The notes under the pieces: generated by a model | What the model was told of the DNA's origin: nothing | Databases searched by the model: none | Seen by the model: the letters and a program-made list of their open reading frames with translations, nothing else | Made by a program: the position numbers and the translations under genes | NCBI GenBank assembly: GCA_947243795.1 | Contig: OX365936.1 | Coordinates: forward strand, 1 to 64,000 | From: Saccharomyces uvarum | Lineage: Eukaryota > Ascomycota > Saccharomycetes > Saccharomycetales > Saccharomycetaceae | Direction of reading: 5' to 3' | DNA length: 64,000 nt | In this document: one piece after another, positions 1 through 8,896 of the stretch | Numbering within the stretch: position 1 is the stretch's first letter | Layout: each line of letters opens with the position of its first letter

Positions 1-271
1 ACCACACCACACACCACACCCACACCCACACACCACACCCACACCCACACACCACACCCACACCCCACCCACACCCACCCACACCCACACACCACACCCA
101 CACCACACCCACCACACCCACACCACACCCACACCCACACCCACACACCACACACCACACCCACACACCACACCCACACCCACACCCACACACCACACCC
201 ACACCCACACACACCACACCCACACACACCACACCACACACACCACACCACACCCACACACACCCACACAC
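1..271. repeat. Telomeric C1-3A repeat tract
   Basis: The first ~271 bases consist only of irregular CA, CCA and CCCA units. This is the C-rich strand of a budding-yeast telomere read from the chromosome end inward. The irregular 1-3 C units are typical of Saccharomyces telomerase products, bound by Rap1. The tract passes directly into subtelomeric unique and repeat sequence at about 272, with no Y' element in between. Confidence 0.97.
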
Positions 272-715
272 CACTCATATCATACTCACCACCTGGGTAA
301 CCTCCAGCTCATCTATCATTACCACCCACACACCCCACGAACCTCACCACTTAACACCCAGCTACATTCACACCTTCCCACCACATTTATTTCAATTTAT
401 CCCTCCACATCGAATCCCCACCCCTCGAATACCATATCGGCCTCCCTAACTCTTCCATACGACATGTCTACACACCACACTACCACACCACTCATACCAT
501 ACCCTCCATCTGGGTAACCCTCCATCTCATCTATCATTACCACACACACACCCCACGAACCTCACCACTTAACACTCTGCTACATTCACACCTTCCCACC
601 ACATTTCTTTCAATTTATCCCTCCACATCGAACCCCCACCCCTCGAATACCATATTGGCCTCCCTAACTCTTCCATACGACATGTCTACATACCACACTA
701 CCACACTACCACTAC
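272..715. repeat. Two tandem copies of a ~217-bp subtelomeric unit
   Basis: The segments starting at 272 and 489 align nearly base for base over about 217 bp. They share the order CACTCAT..., CTGGGTAAC, CCCCACGAACCTCACC, TTAACAC, CCTTCCCACCACATTT, CCTCCACATCGAA, CATACGACATGTCTACA. A third copy starts near 715 but is recognisable only to about 755. The units adjoin the telomere tract, a position where small tandem subtelomeric repeats expand by unequal exchange. Confidence 0.85.
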
Positions 716-848
716 CACATATATCATACTTACCATCTGGGTAACACCTCCATCTCCAATATCACTACCCTCTCATCTACAACTCCAATACCATGTGCAT
801 CACCATATATCACCACAATCCTCACCCTCTATACTATTACCCTCCATA

Positions 849-880
849 CCAACCAACCAACCAACCAACCAACCAACCAA
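849..880. repeat. (CCAA)8 microsatellite
   Basis: Eight perfect tandem CCAA units within the X-type region. It makes part of the spurious Asn/Gln/Pro/Thr frame at 795-977. No function is apparent. Confidence 0.95.
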
Positions 881-1017
881 CTTACTATCACACACCATCT
901 CCCTACCTATATACCCTGACCATTCTCAATATCACACACCATTACCCTACCTCACTATCTCCATAATATCTCCATAATATCTCCAACTATCGAAACATAT
1001 ATATAAACATACACATT

Positions 1018-1341
1018 CAAACGTAAACAAATCAACCTAAACAAATCAACCTAAACACACAAACATATACACCACACCCCTCCACAATATCATTTACCAT
1101 GCATTATATATCACCCATCTACCTTCCACCACTATTCTCAACACCATATACTATGACTCTCAATATTATACACCATCACTCTCAATATCATATACCATCA
1201 TTCCTAATATCATATACCATCACATACTCCTACGGACGCTAAATGTAATACCATATAACACTACCCTAACCACTACTCTCCAACCGTCCAAACGTAAACA
1301 AATAAATACATCGAAACATACATATCCAAACGTAAACAAAT
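1018..1341. repeat. Three copies of CAAACGTAAACAAAT motif
   Basis: The same 15-mer, with minor edge variation, occurs around 1018, 1289 and 1327. Its GTAAACAAA part (1023-1031, 1294-1302, 1332-1340) matches the forkhead (Fkh1/Fkh2) consensus RYAAACAWW. The overlapping AAACGTAAA is the nine-base core of the ARS consensus on the other strand. A related CCTAAACAAAT variant occurs near 1036 and 1527. Identity as Fkh or origin sites is inferred from the consensus only. Confidence 0.6.
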
Positions 1342-2467
1342 CAACGTAATCACACTCCTCCATAATTCACCCTAACCACTCTCAATATCCCATACCATTA
1401 CTCTACCTCAATATCCCATACCATATATTATAATATCGTCTCTCTCCATATATACCATATTATCACTCCCTATATATTATAATACCACCACATACTCATA
1501 CGGACGCTAACATACATATCGAATCCTAAACAAATAAACATAAACAAATAATCCTAAACACCACACCCCTCCATATAATAATACCATAATACCACTTATC
1601 ATCACTCTCACACCCCTCCATATTATCATACCATACCACACCACCACTCTCTTCATAATATCGTCATACTATATTATCCTGACTACTTCTACTATAATTG
1701 ATACGCGCACTCCTACGGACGCTAAAATATATCATCAACATAACTCAATACCCATCTACTATCAACTTATCATCACTCTCCATTTCTCCCCCATACTATC
1801 ATACTATGTACCATATATTCTCTCTATATCCTAATACCTACACATTATTCCATATACCATTCTACAATACCCTCAATACCATATTATAATACCACCACAT
1901 ACTCACACGGACGCTAAATATAATACTCACTACATACAAAACCACTGTAATTCTTAAACTTCCCACTCTCACATTCTATATTTTTATATTTTCTCACAAT
2001 TTCTACCCTTTTACTCAATATACATACCCAACTATAAATCATTATTTCTTACCAATACTCCAACTATCATTTATATACCTAAACTACTCACTCCACCTCA
2101 AATACCACCTAACAATCTATCATTACCCTTTCCCAACTCTTTCTCTACCATGCTACCGCATTATCACCATATACGGCACGAACCTCAGCACTTAACACCC
2201 TGGACATTTTCACATTCGATCCATCGCCCGACCACCAAACTCTGCCCCTCACTAAATACGTACTCTACATCATATATCCGCTTTAAACATCTCGATATTC
2301 TCATATTTGCGCTCATACCATCGAATATCACATACCTTTACCACAAAATACCCTCCATATCAACATATTTCCCAGCATTATCAATGCCATAGCACGATAT
2401 CAACCGAATATGCCCTTCATTCCAATCTTTTATTATAACAGCAGCACACACTCCTACTGACGCTCCA
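1231..2467. repeat. Five spaced copies of TACGGACGCTAAA motif
   Basis: Copies lie at 1231-1243, 1499-1510, 1714-1726, 1906-1918 (CACGG variant) and 2455-2467 (TACTGACGCTCCA variant). Most are preceded by ACTC. The spacing is 268, 215, 192 and 549 bp. The copies lie in otherwise dissimilar AT-rich sequence, so the motif is better conserved than its surroundings. I recall similar ACGGATGCTA motifs at comparable spacing in S. cerevisiae X elements. Confidence 0.75.
1982..1992 (+). other. Perfect ARS consensus match in X region
   Basis: TTTTATATTTT fits the 11-bp ARS consensus WTTTAYRTTTW at every position and lies in a T-rich stretch between the motif array and the inner part of the X region. 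X-core elements of Saccharomyces carry an ARS, so this is the best candidate ORC site here. Chance matches are common in AT-rich DNA, and I found no convincing Abf1 site beside it. Confidence 0.4.
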
Positions 2468-2763
2468 ATAAATCATACCCTATTTTACATTTTACTCCGT
2501 CCTCCTCACTTTTCATCAAGCATCTATATACTTTTACACCTACAAATAATACTGCATAAGTACACCTAAACCATAATTTGCCATCCTCTTATGGCCCAGT
2601 ATTATGGATATAGATCCATAGGACATTGTGCCGCCGCATACAAGCATCCTCTACCGCACACATCTTGTAGCTTCTCCCTTGCTACCGCTCACTTAGCCGC
2701 CCAGCTTACGTAGCTTCAAGTACGGCTGAACACTTTTTCTCGGGCAGCGCGCTCCGACAGGAT

Positions 2764-2804
2764 CATGTGACAGTCATGTGACCATGTTGACTGCGCATTA
2801 CCCG
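2764..2804. promoter_or_regulatory. Paired Cbf1-like sites and Reb1-like site
   Basis: CATGTGAC occurs at 2764-2771 and again at 2775-2782, an 11-bp offset of about one helical turn. Its complement GTCACATG fits the Cbf1 consensus RTCACRTG. TTACCCG at 2798-2804 is the Reb1 core. A TATA-like GGTATATAGAG follows at about 2817. The cluster lies between the X-type repeats and the COS gene, where Reb1 and Tbf1 sites are known to act as anti-silencing boundaries in S. cerevisiae. Binding is inferred. Confidence 0.45.
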
Positions 2805-3277
2805 ATCTGTGGAACGGTATATAGAGTGTCGTCAGTCTCTAGTATTGTTTGCAATTTCCAAAAGAGGATCTTAAATATACGGTATTTCCTCGCAAATGTC
2901 CAATGAATATCCTCGTTTTTTTTGGAGATGTAGAAAGCACTGCCAGTAGTGATGATATCACTAACATGCCGAATCTTTTCAAGCTGCGCATCATATGATA
3001 TTCGATACCCTTACAAATCTAGACTTTTCTTGACCGTTCTTAATAGCAAGATATTTTTATATGCTTTGATACCATATTTTGTAGCCTTGATATACACAAA
3101 ATGCGCCTTGTCAATTTGCCCTTATCGTTTTCTCACTTTTCCTCAATATTAACTAAGCCATCAAGTGTGCGTAATGCGCGCAAATATTTCATTTTCTTCG
3201 GAGTATATATACGAAACCATCAGGGATTGCAGGTTCAAAAGATAAAGACAACCTCCCAGAACCACCTCATCGCCATC

Positions 3278-4414
3278 ATGGAAGACAACAAAATCGAAGA
3301 TGAAAAGAGCGTAGGTTTATTATCGCATAAGGGTGTTGAAGCTCAAAACGTCACACTACCAAGGGACATTTTTAGAAATTCCTTTACTTGGTTCTGCTGT
3401 GAGACTTACAAGTCCCTCGCGTTTCGTATTTGGCTAATATTATGGTTACCGCTCAGTGCTTGATGGAAGGTGTCCAGTGAATGGATTTATCCCTTCTTAG
3501 GTTCTATTTTTATGCTTGAAGCGCTATTCTTCCTCCCCATTGTTCTACTTATATGTCGTAAACGTGCTGTCTCAAAACAATATACTCAGTTTTGCAAAGA
3601 AATTATTAAAAGTGCTCCAGGTACTGATGACGAGGACTGGGAGCCTATTCTAATAAATTTCAACTCATACATGTATGGAAAAAAACTCTGGAAGACCAAG
3701 CATATGTTTTTTAATTGTTCTAGCCTCCGAGAATCGTTTAGAATATACATTCTAGAGCCATTTTCCTTAAAGAAGGACAACGATGCAAAGGTCAAATCGT
3801 TTAAAGAGTCAGTGCCCTACATCGAGGAGGCTTTGCAAGTCTACTTTGGAAGGGTAGATGAACTATGGAATCAGGTCTGTTCTGAAAAGTCGTTAAGTGC
3901 TATTGGCTCCAAAGACACACCACTTCCTAAGCAATTATACCATTTTAAAATTGCCTGGGTCTTTAAAACGGCTATTCGTAATGGTGCATTAAGGGCGATC
4001 ATCCCCTATTTGTATTGTATTTTCATTTCATGGGATTACAACATTTTTGTTCGTGTCTTGTATCTCGGGTCTATGTTATTCGTGTTGATAGCATCTATCC
4101 GAAATTCAAGAATTGCACCAACGAAAATGAAAGACAAGATGCACTATATATCAACTATTATTAGCGAGCAAGAAATTGGCGCTAAAGGATGGGATCAAAT
4201 CGCAACGAAAATGAATTTGTATCTGTTTGAACAGAAAGTATACGCCAATCAAGAGTTTTTTTTTGACGGAGCTGATTGCAAATGGTTCTTTGATCACAAC
4301 TTCTCTAGTTCTCTATCTCCAAAGAAGTCTATGTGGTCTTCATCATTAAATGCTGAACTATGGCCATATATTAAGGAAGCACAATCATCCTACGGTGATG
4401 AATCTCTGGCGTAG
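3278..4414 (+). pseudogene. COS/DUP380 family gene with one in-frame stop
   Basis: The conceptual product is about 378 residues, the normal size for COS proteins. These multi-pass membrane proteins act in endosomal (MVB) sorting of cell-surface proteins. The N-terminus MEDNKIEDEKSVGLLS, the segment FRNSFTWFCCETYKSLAFRIW, the second half with PFSLKKDNDAKVKSFK and SVPYIEEAL, and the C-terminus EELxPYIKEAQ...ESLA-like ending are all family hallmarks. The frame is open except for a TGA at 3461-3463, after LPLSA. Other COS proteins have tryptophan here (LSxWWK), so one TGG-to-TGA change explains it, with no frameshift. The start at 3278 follows the family N-terminus, and TATATATA lies at 3204-3211. 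It is a very recent pseudogene, a segregating null allele, or a base error. Confidence 0.85.
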
Positions 4415-5181
4415 ATATTGATATGTACTTTTTGATTTCGAATCGGTATAGCTATGATCTGGATACAACAAGAGACCCGCTGTTTTATTTCGACATTTGC
4501 AGGTTACCAAATAATTCATTGAATATTCTGGAAACTATGTACCACTCGAGATATTTATATTTGTAGTATTTATCCTAAAACGTTCAAGAATTAATACAGA
4601 ATGAACAGAATTTTTATTGTTATGACTCCTAAACAGTACTTTAATTTCATATAGGGTAGACGCTCTTGGGGTGGACACTTTTTGCCTTTTCTATATACAG
4701 TTCGTAAACCGTCAGCTCAATCCTGTGTATCGATAATTAAATGAAATCATCCTAATACTGTCTTGGAATAGAGTCTTTTTTAGATTACCAGGAATGGCTT
4801 ATGACTGTTGCAGAAGAATAGTGATACTATCACTTTTAGTGTCAAGATTCCTTCTTCCCTAAATTCTGAGTCAGGAAATATCTGACTTTGCATTTTAATC
4901 CAAAATGCCGTTAATATTCTTACTCTGCGTTCTGCGTGGCAAACCACCCAAAAACCACATTCGCCCTTAAGGGTGTGGCTATTTCATTAAAATCTTAGCG
5001 CTCTTTCGAAAAGGGATGTGATTAGTAATGAAATTCAACATTTAGCGAATTGCAAAATTTGATTTTAGTGTTGGGTATGTCAGATACGTGGAAAAAGAAT
5101 CGAATAATTCCATACTGAAGCGGTGAAGTTTCTTCTAGGAACGATAAGCTTCTAAAAGAACCCTTAATATCTCAGATAGCT
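4415..5181. other. COS to AKR intergenic region
   Basis: AT-rich sequence with no frame of any length and no repeat I recognise. A 10-bp palindrome CCCTTAAGGG lies at 4964-4973, flanked by CCACA and TGTGG. The last ~130 bases form the promoter of the following reductase. Confidence 0.5.
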
Positions 5182-5190
5182 TTAGTCAGC
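5182..5190 (+). promoter_or_regulatory. Yap-type response element upstream of AKR gene
   Basis: TTAGTCAGC contains the Yap1 response core TTAGTCA and lies 120 bp before the start codon and about 33 bp before the TATA box. In S. cerevisiae such sites drive oxidative and electrophile-stress genes, which would suit an aldehyde reductase. The assignment rests on the motif and its position. Confidence 0.5.
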
Positions 5191-5222
5191 ACTCAAATGA
5201 GACAGTTATCAGTTTCATTTGC

Positions 5223-5230
5223 TATATAAA
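5223..5230 (+). promoter_or_regulatory. TATA box of AKR gene
   Basis: TATATAAA, 80 bp upstream of the ATG at 5310. The spacing is normal for an inducible yeast promoter. Confidence 0.6.
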
Positions 5231-5309
5231 GACGACAAGAACTCGAAGGCTTATCAGGATTTCCTAAACAATTGAAGTAATATAGTACGTACAAATACAA
5301 GTTTAAGCA

Positions 5310-6254
5310 ATGGCAGAACAAGTCAAGATAATATACGGAAGCTTTCCTCTTAATCTTTTGCAACGGTCAGATATCGATGAGATATCAACTATTTTGGAGA
5401 AGGCAGGAGTAAAAGATATAGATACTGCAAGGATCTATCCAGATAGCGAAAAAATCATTGGCGAATTGCAACTTTCAAATCGATTTACTATTCATACGAA
5501 GGCTAGTGGATTTTCAGGTGGATGTTTAACAAAGGATAACATTAATAAGTCTATTGAAGAGTCGTTGAGTTTACTAGGCGTTCCATGCGTTGAAACATTT
5601 TTTTTGCATTCGCCAGACCCTGAAACTCCTATTGAAGAAACTCTAGGCGCAATAAACTCTCTGTATGAACAAGGTAAGTTCAAAAAGTTTGGGTTATCAA
5701 ACTTTGCAACGGAGGATGTGAAGCGCATCTACGAATATGCAAAAAGCAAGAATTACGTCTTACCAACAGTGTACCAAGGGAGCTACAACGCGTTTTCACG
5801 GGCGATTGAGGATGACCTTTTCCCCTTGTTAAGAGAGTTGCATATTTCTTTCTATGCGTATTCACCAATTGCAGGAGGGTTCTTGGCGAAAACACCGGAA
5901 CAGGTATTGGGGGGTAAGTCAGGTAGGTTTGACAACAGCACTATGATTGGGCAGATGTATTTGAAACTCTATAACAGACCTGCTCTTATCAAAGGGCTAG
6001 AAGAATGGAACAAACTTGCCGAGAAGACAGGTATATCGAAATTCAGTTTAGCTTACAGATGGATTGCCCACAACTCTTTTCTAAAGAGGGAATTCGGTGA
6101 CGCTGTTATCATTGGAGGACGTTCTCCTAGTCAGATTTCTGGTGCGTTGGAGTCTATATCGGAAGGGCCTTTAGACCCTGAAATTGCAAAGAAAATCGAT
6201 GAAATTTGGCAGCTAGTTAAAGATGAAGCACCACTAAACAATTATACTTTCTAG
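5310..6254 (+). CDS. AKR7-type aldo-keto (aldehyde) reductase
   Basis: A complete 314-residue protein of the aldo-keto reductase superfamily. It is closest in pattern to the AKR7 (aflatoxin B1-aldehyde reductase-like) group: HTKASGFSGG, FFLHSPDPETPIEETL, FKKFGLSNF, LPTVYQGSYNA and FYAYSPIAGGFL. The expected catalytic tetrad is present as Asp38, Tyr43, Lys64 and His100, and the C-terminal cofactor segment IIGGRSPSQISGALE is intact. It should reduce aldehydes or ketones with NADPH in the cytosol. The natural substrate is unknown. I know no ortholog in S288C, whose AAD, GCY1, YPR1 and YPR127W proteins are different subfamilies. The subtelomeric location suggests an accessory gene, perhaps gained by transfer from another yeast. 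The promoter has a Yap-type site and a TATA box, so the gene looks functional. Confidence 0.88.
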   Translation: MAEQVKIIYGSFPLNLLQRSDIDEISTILEKAGVKDIDTARIYPDSEKIIGELQLSNRFTIHTKASGFSGGCLTKDNINKSIEESLSLLGVPCVETFFLHSPDPETPIEETLGAINSLYEQGKFKKFGLSNFATEDVKRIYEYAKSKNYVLPTVYQGSYNAFSRAIEDDLFPLLRELHISFYAYSPIAGGFLAKTPEQVLGGKSGRFDNSTMIGQMYLKLYNRPALIKGLEEWNKLAEKTGISKFSLAYRWIAHNSFLKREFGDAVIIGGRSPSQISGALESISEGPLDPEIAKKIDEIWQLVKDEAPLNNYTF

Positions 6255-8896
6255 GTACTGTTTTCAGTGGTCGTAAGTGAAGAGGTATCGACGAGTCTTA
6301 TATGTACTACAATTTACGTGTCTGTGTACTTGGTAATAGATAGCAGTCGTCTTCAATCTAAATAACATGCTTATACTCAATGAGTTGTCTCACCTTAGTC
6401 AATGTTTATATAAATCATTTGGCCATTGAAGGATAATTCGATAGAGCGGGCCTTATCGGGACCGTGTGCTTGTTAGTTTTATCTGCTCTAAAGAGTGAAT
6501 AGCTATTCCGCTCTATTCTCAACTTCAAAAGGTTGATGGAGAAGGCGTAAAGATGTGAGTCCATGTTTTACACCCAGGATCTTCTTAGTTTTATCTTGAG
6601 AATTTACGCAGTAGTTTGGGCTATTTCGAAATTCCATAAAGTGTCGCCAAGTATTGGTCACCAAACTCTGAGTACCCGGCTAATCCACCAGAGTTTTTGC
6701 TACATTCAGCCACCTCTGTATTAAATGAATAAAGTTAGCTGATAATCAATATCCGATGATCATGTATTTACCAAAATCCGTATGATAACGCCTCTTCCCA
6801 ATAACTTGACGCCAATTCTACATGCCTTGCTTCATTTAATGCAATCCGTTACTCACCGAACTTGAAAATAGAACTGCTATGTATCTTAATATTAAATATG
6901 ATAATTCCACAGAACTTGAAGTATAATTCATAGATACTGCAATCCAATAGTAATGTCATCCCGTTGTCCACTACTCCAGTGAGGACACAACACAACATGC
7001 TTATATCTTATATGTCTTGAATAATCTTAACATGAAATAGTAATCAAGAGACACGAGAAGCACCGCTATATGTCTTAAATCATAACACAACAAATTCATA
7101 GTCCACGTAGCATCCACCAAGTCCTCCAGGCTCTACAACTACAGCATACCATATCATCACAACCTACACGTCTTTCACGATAATATCTCTAGGTATGTAC
7201 AGTGATATAATAAAATATCAAGAATCCCAATGCTATCCTAATGCAAACTTTTTTTGTCCAACAGTAGCAACATAACATTTCCCAAATACAATAGTCCGTT
7301 TAAAATCAATTATCGGAAAGTCAAAGAACGTTCCTCGTGTAGACTTAATGACAATCTCAATAAACACAATTACTTTTTCGTTCCAGTATCTCGAAGCCCT
7401 GTCTATTAATGATAATATAATTTGAAATAATAATAATGTAGTTAAAATGTTTTTTTTCACCAGCTTTTTCAGGTTATAAGGATTGTAGCAGATAATGCTA
7501 TAGCTTTCAAGAAGGAAGACCAGCTCAGGTATTTGAACTTTCTCAGAGCCAGCCTGAAGTGTTTCTCCACCTCGATAACGTGAAGCCCGTAAATAACTAT
7601 GTATCTTGACTTCCCTTGCTTCCAATATCTATAGCGTCTTATTTGGAAAACGTTGATACGCATTCTTCTTGAGAAACCCCATCAAAAACGCCCACTATGG
7701 CATTAAGGGTCACCTGCGTATATAAGTCAATGGCACGAATGGCGGAGCTTTCAGCAGCCACGAGGCGGGCCTAGTCGACTCATTTCGTCGCTGCAATCTT
7801 CAATGAGTCTGCCAGGCCTAGTTTTACCAGGAACCATTATGGGAAGGGACGACATGCAGTTCCCCAAAGGAGGTGCGGGCTGGGAAGCCAATAATTTTAC
7901 GTCACCTTTCAAGACCGTGACAGTGAAGTTGGATTGATCACTTGATTTCAATGCAGAATGGAATTTGTCGAACAAAGAAGCGCGTACCTCCATCAGATCA
8001 TAATGTTTTTTCGTACCTTCTCCTCCATTTTCAGCGCTCTTTCTACGAGAGCCCACCAGCAAGAGGGTGACGAAAGAAGTTGTATGCTGTAATTTTTGGC
8101 ATAGAACATTTACACTGGAACACCGTAGCTCAGATTTAGATGCCAAATGCTGCACAGCTTTGCAGCAGCCAACTTTGTAGTCAAATCTATCTGTCGAGAT
8201 GCTATGGCCAAATAGAATGGCGATGTGTCACTCAGTAGTTATCATTGGGCGTTGGAGGAAACAATGACGTGTTATCAATAGCCATACTACATCAAGTATC
8301 TGAATATTTTATTGTAATATTTTTAATTTTTCTAATGACAAAAGTTGGCAGGTTTTTAATGCAAATGTACATGTGCAGTTTAAAAATATATACTGCCATA
8401 CGTTTAAAATGAAATAACTAGGTTATGATTGATTAACTTCTAACTGCCACACCTTTTTTCTCGAAGATTCTTGTCCAGCAGACATTAATGGGCTTCTTTG
8501 ACCCATTTTTTTACGTTGTACAATGCGACTGACGTTACTACATCATTTTATAAAGCAACGGTTTAACAATTAGCAAAAGCATATTTGGTGTTAATCATAA
8601 CTATAACTGATTAGTCGTGTATACTGAACCACAATTTCACTTCACGCCAAAATGTCATTGCTTGCTTTATTTGCTGTCACTTGCTTCCATCCCTAAAAAA
8701 ATATCAAAAAAAGACCCCCCGATAAAGTAATCATGATCTACGCCCTACGCGCCACCGCCTCTAAGGAAGCGTTTGAATTACATGGTTGCATGCCATCTTA
8801 CTATGATAGTAGTGCATATAATAGTATACAGGAAGGAACGTAGTTTAAGAATGACTTTTTTATTAGTGAAGTAGATAATTACATGAAAAAAAAAAT
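6255..8896. other. 2.6-kb convergent gap without recognised genes
   Basis: The AKR gene and SOA1 converge on this region, so it should need only two terminators. In S. cerevisiae an SDL1 (serine dehydratase-like) gene lies at this position. I do not see its motifs here in any frame. Several short minus-strand frames exist (7233-7625, 7469-7663, 7751-8155), and the last has the most protein-like composition. I found no Ty LTR, tRNA or clear repeat. Confidence 0.6.
7751..8155 (-). CDS. Unrecognised 134-aa frame, possible gene relic
   Basis: A minus-strand frame of 134 residues with balanced composition and no low complexity, e.g. FTVTVLKGDVKLLASQP, followed by PLGNCMSSLPIMVPGK. The frame stays open upstream of its first ATG, back through KVGCCKAVQ, so the 5' end is unclear. 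It is on the same strand as SOA1. I recognise no domain. It could be the remnant of a larger enzyme gene or a chance frame. Local G+C is higher than in the flanks. Confidence 0.25.
   Translation of the reverse strand: MQHLASKSELRCSSVNVLCQKLQHTTSFVTLLLVGSRRKSAENGGEGTKKHYDLMEVRASLFDKFHSALKSSDQSNFTVTVLKGDVKLLASQPAPPLGNCMSSLPIMVPGKTRPGRLIEDCSDEMSRLGPPRGC

Larger units (their letters stand above)
272..2900. other. Subtelomeric X-type element region
   Basis: A low-GC, strand-asymmetric region rich in C and A, with no credible coding frame. It lies between the telomere tract and the first COS gene, where X elements sit in Saccharomyces. It holds tandem and dispersed repeats (listed separately), a perfect ARS consensus and factor sites at its inner edge. 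The TACGGACGCTA-type motif and the CACGGCAC..CCTCAGC type segment resemble motifs I recall from S. cerevisiae X elements. The outer and inner boundaries are approximate. The short open frames here (for example 795-977, 1698-1889, 2150-2392) are low-complexity products of the base composition. Confidence 0.75.

Noticed and set aside
795-2392. Several 60-80 codon frames rich in His, Pro, Thr and Ile in the subtelomeric region
   Set aside because: They follow from C/A-rich low-complexity DNA and short repeats. There is no domain, promoter or family match.
6800-7200. AT-rich stretch that at first looked like an old retrotransposon LTR
   Set aside because: I could not find matching terminal TG...CA ends, a target duplication or a convincing match to the delta, sigma or tau LTRs as I remember them.
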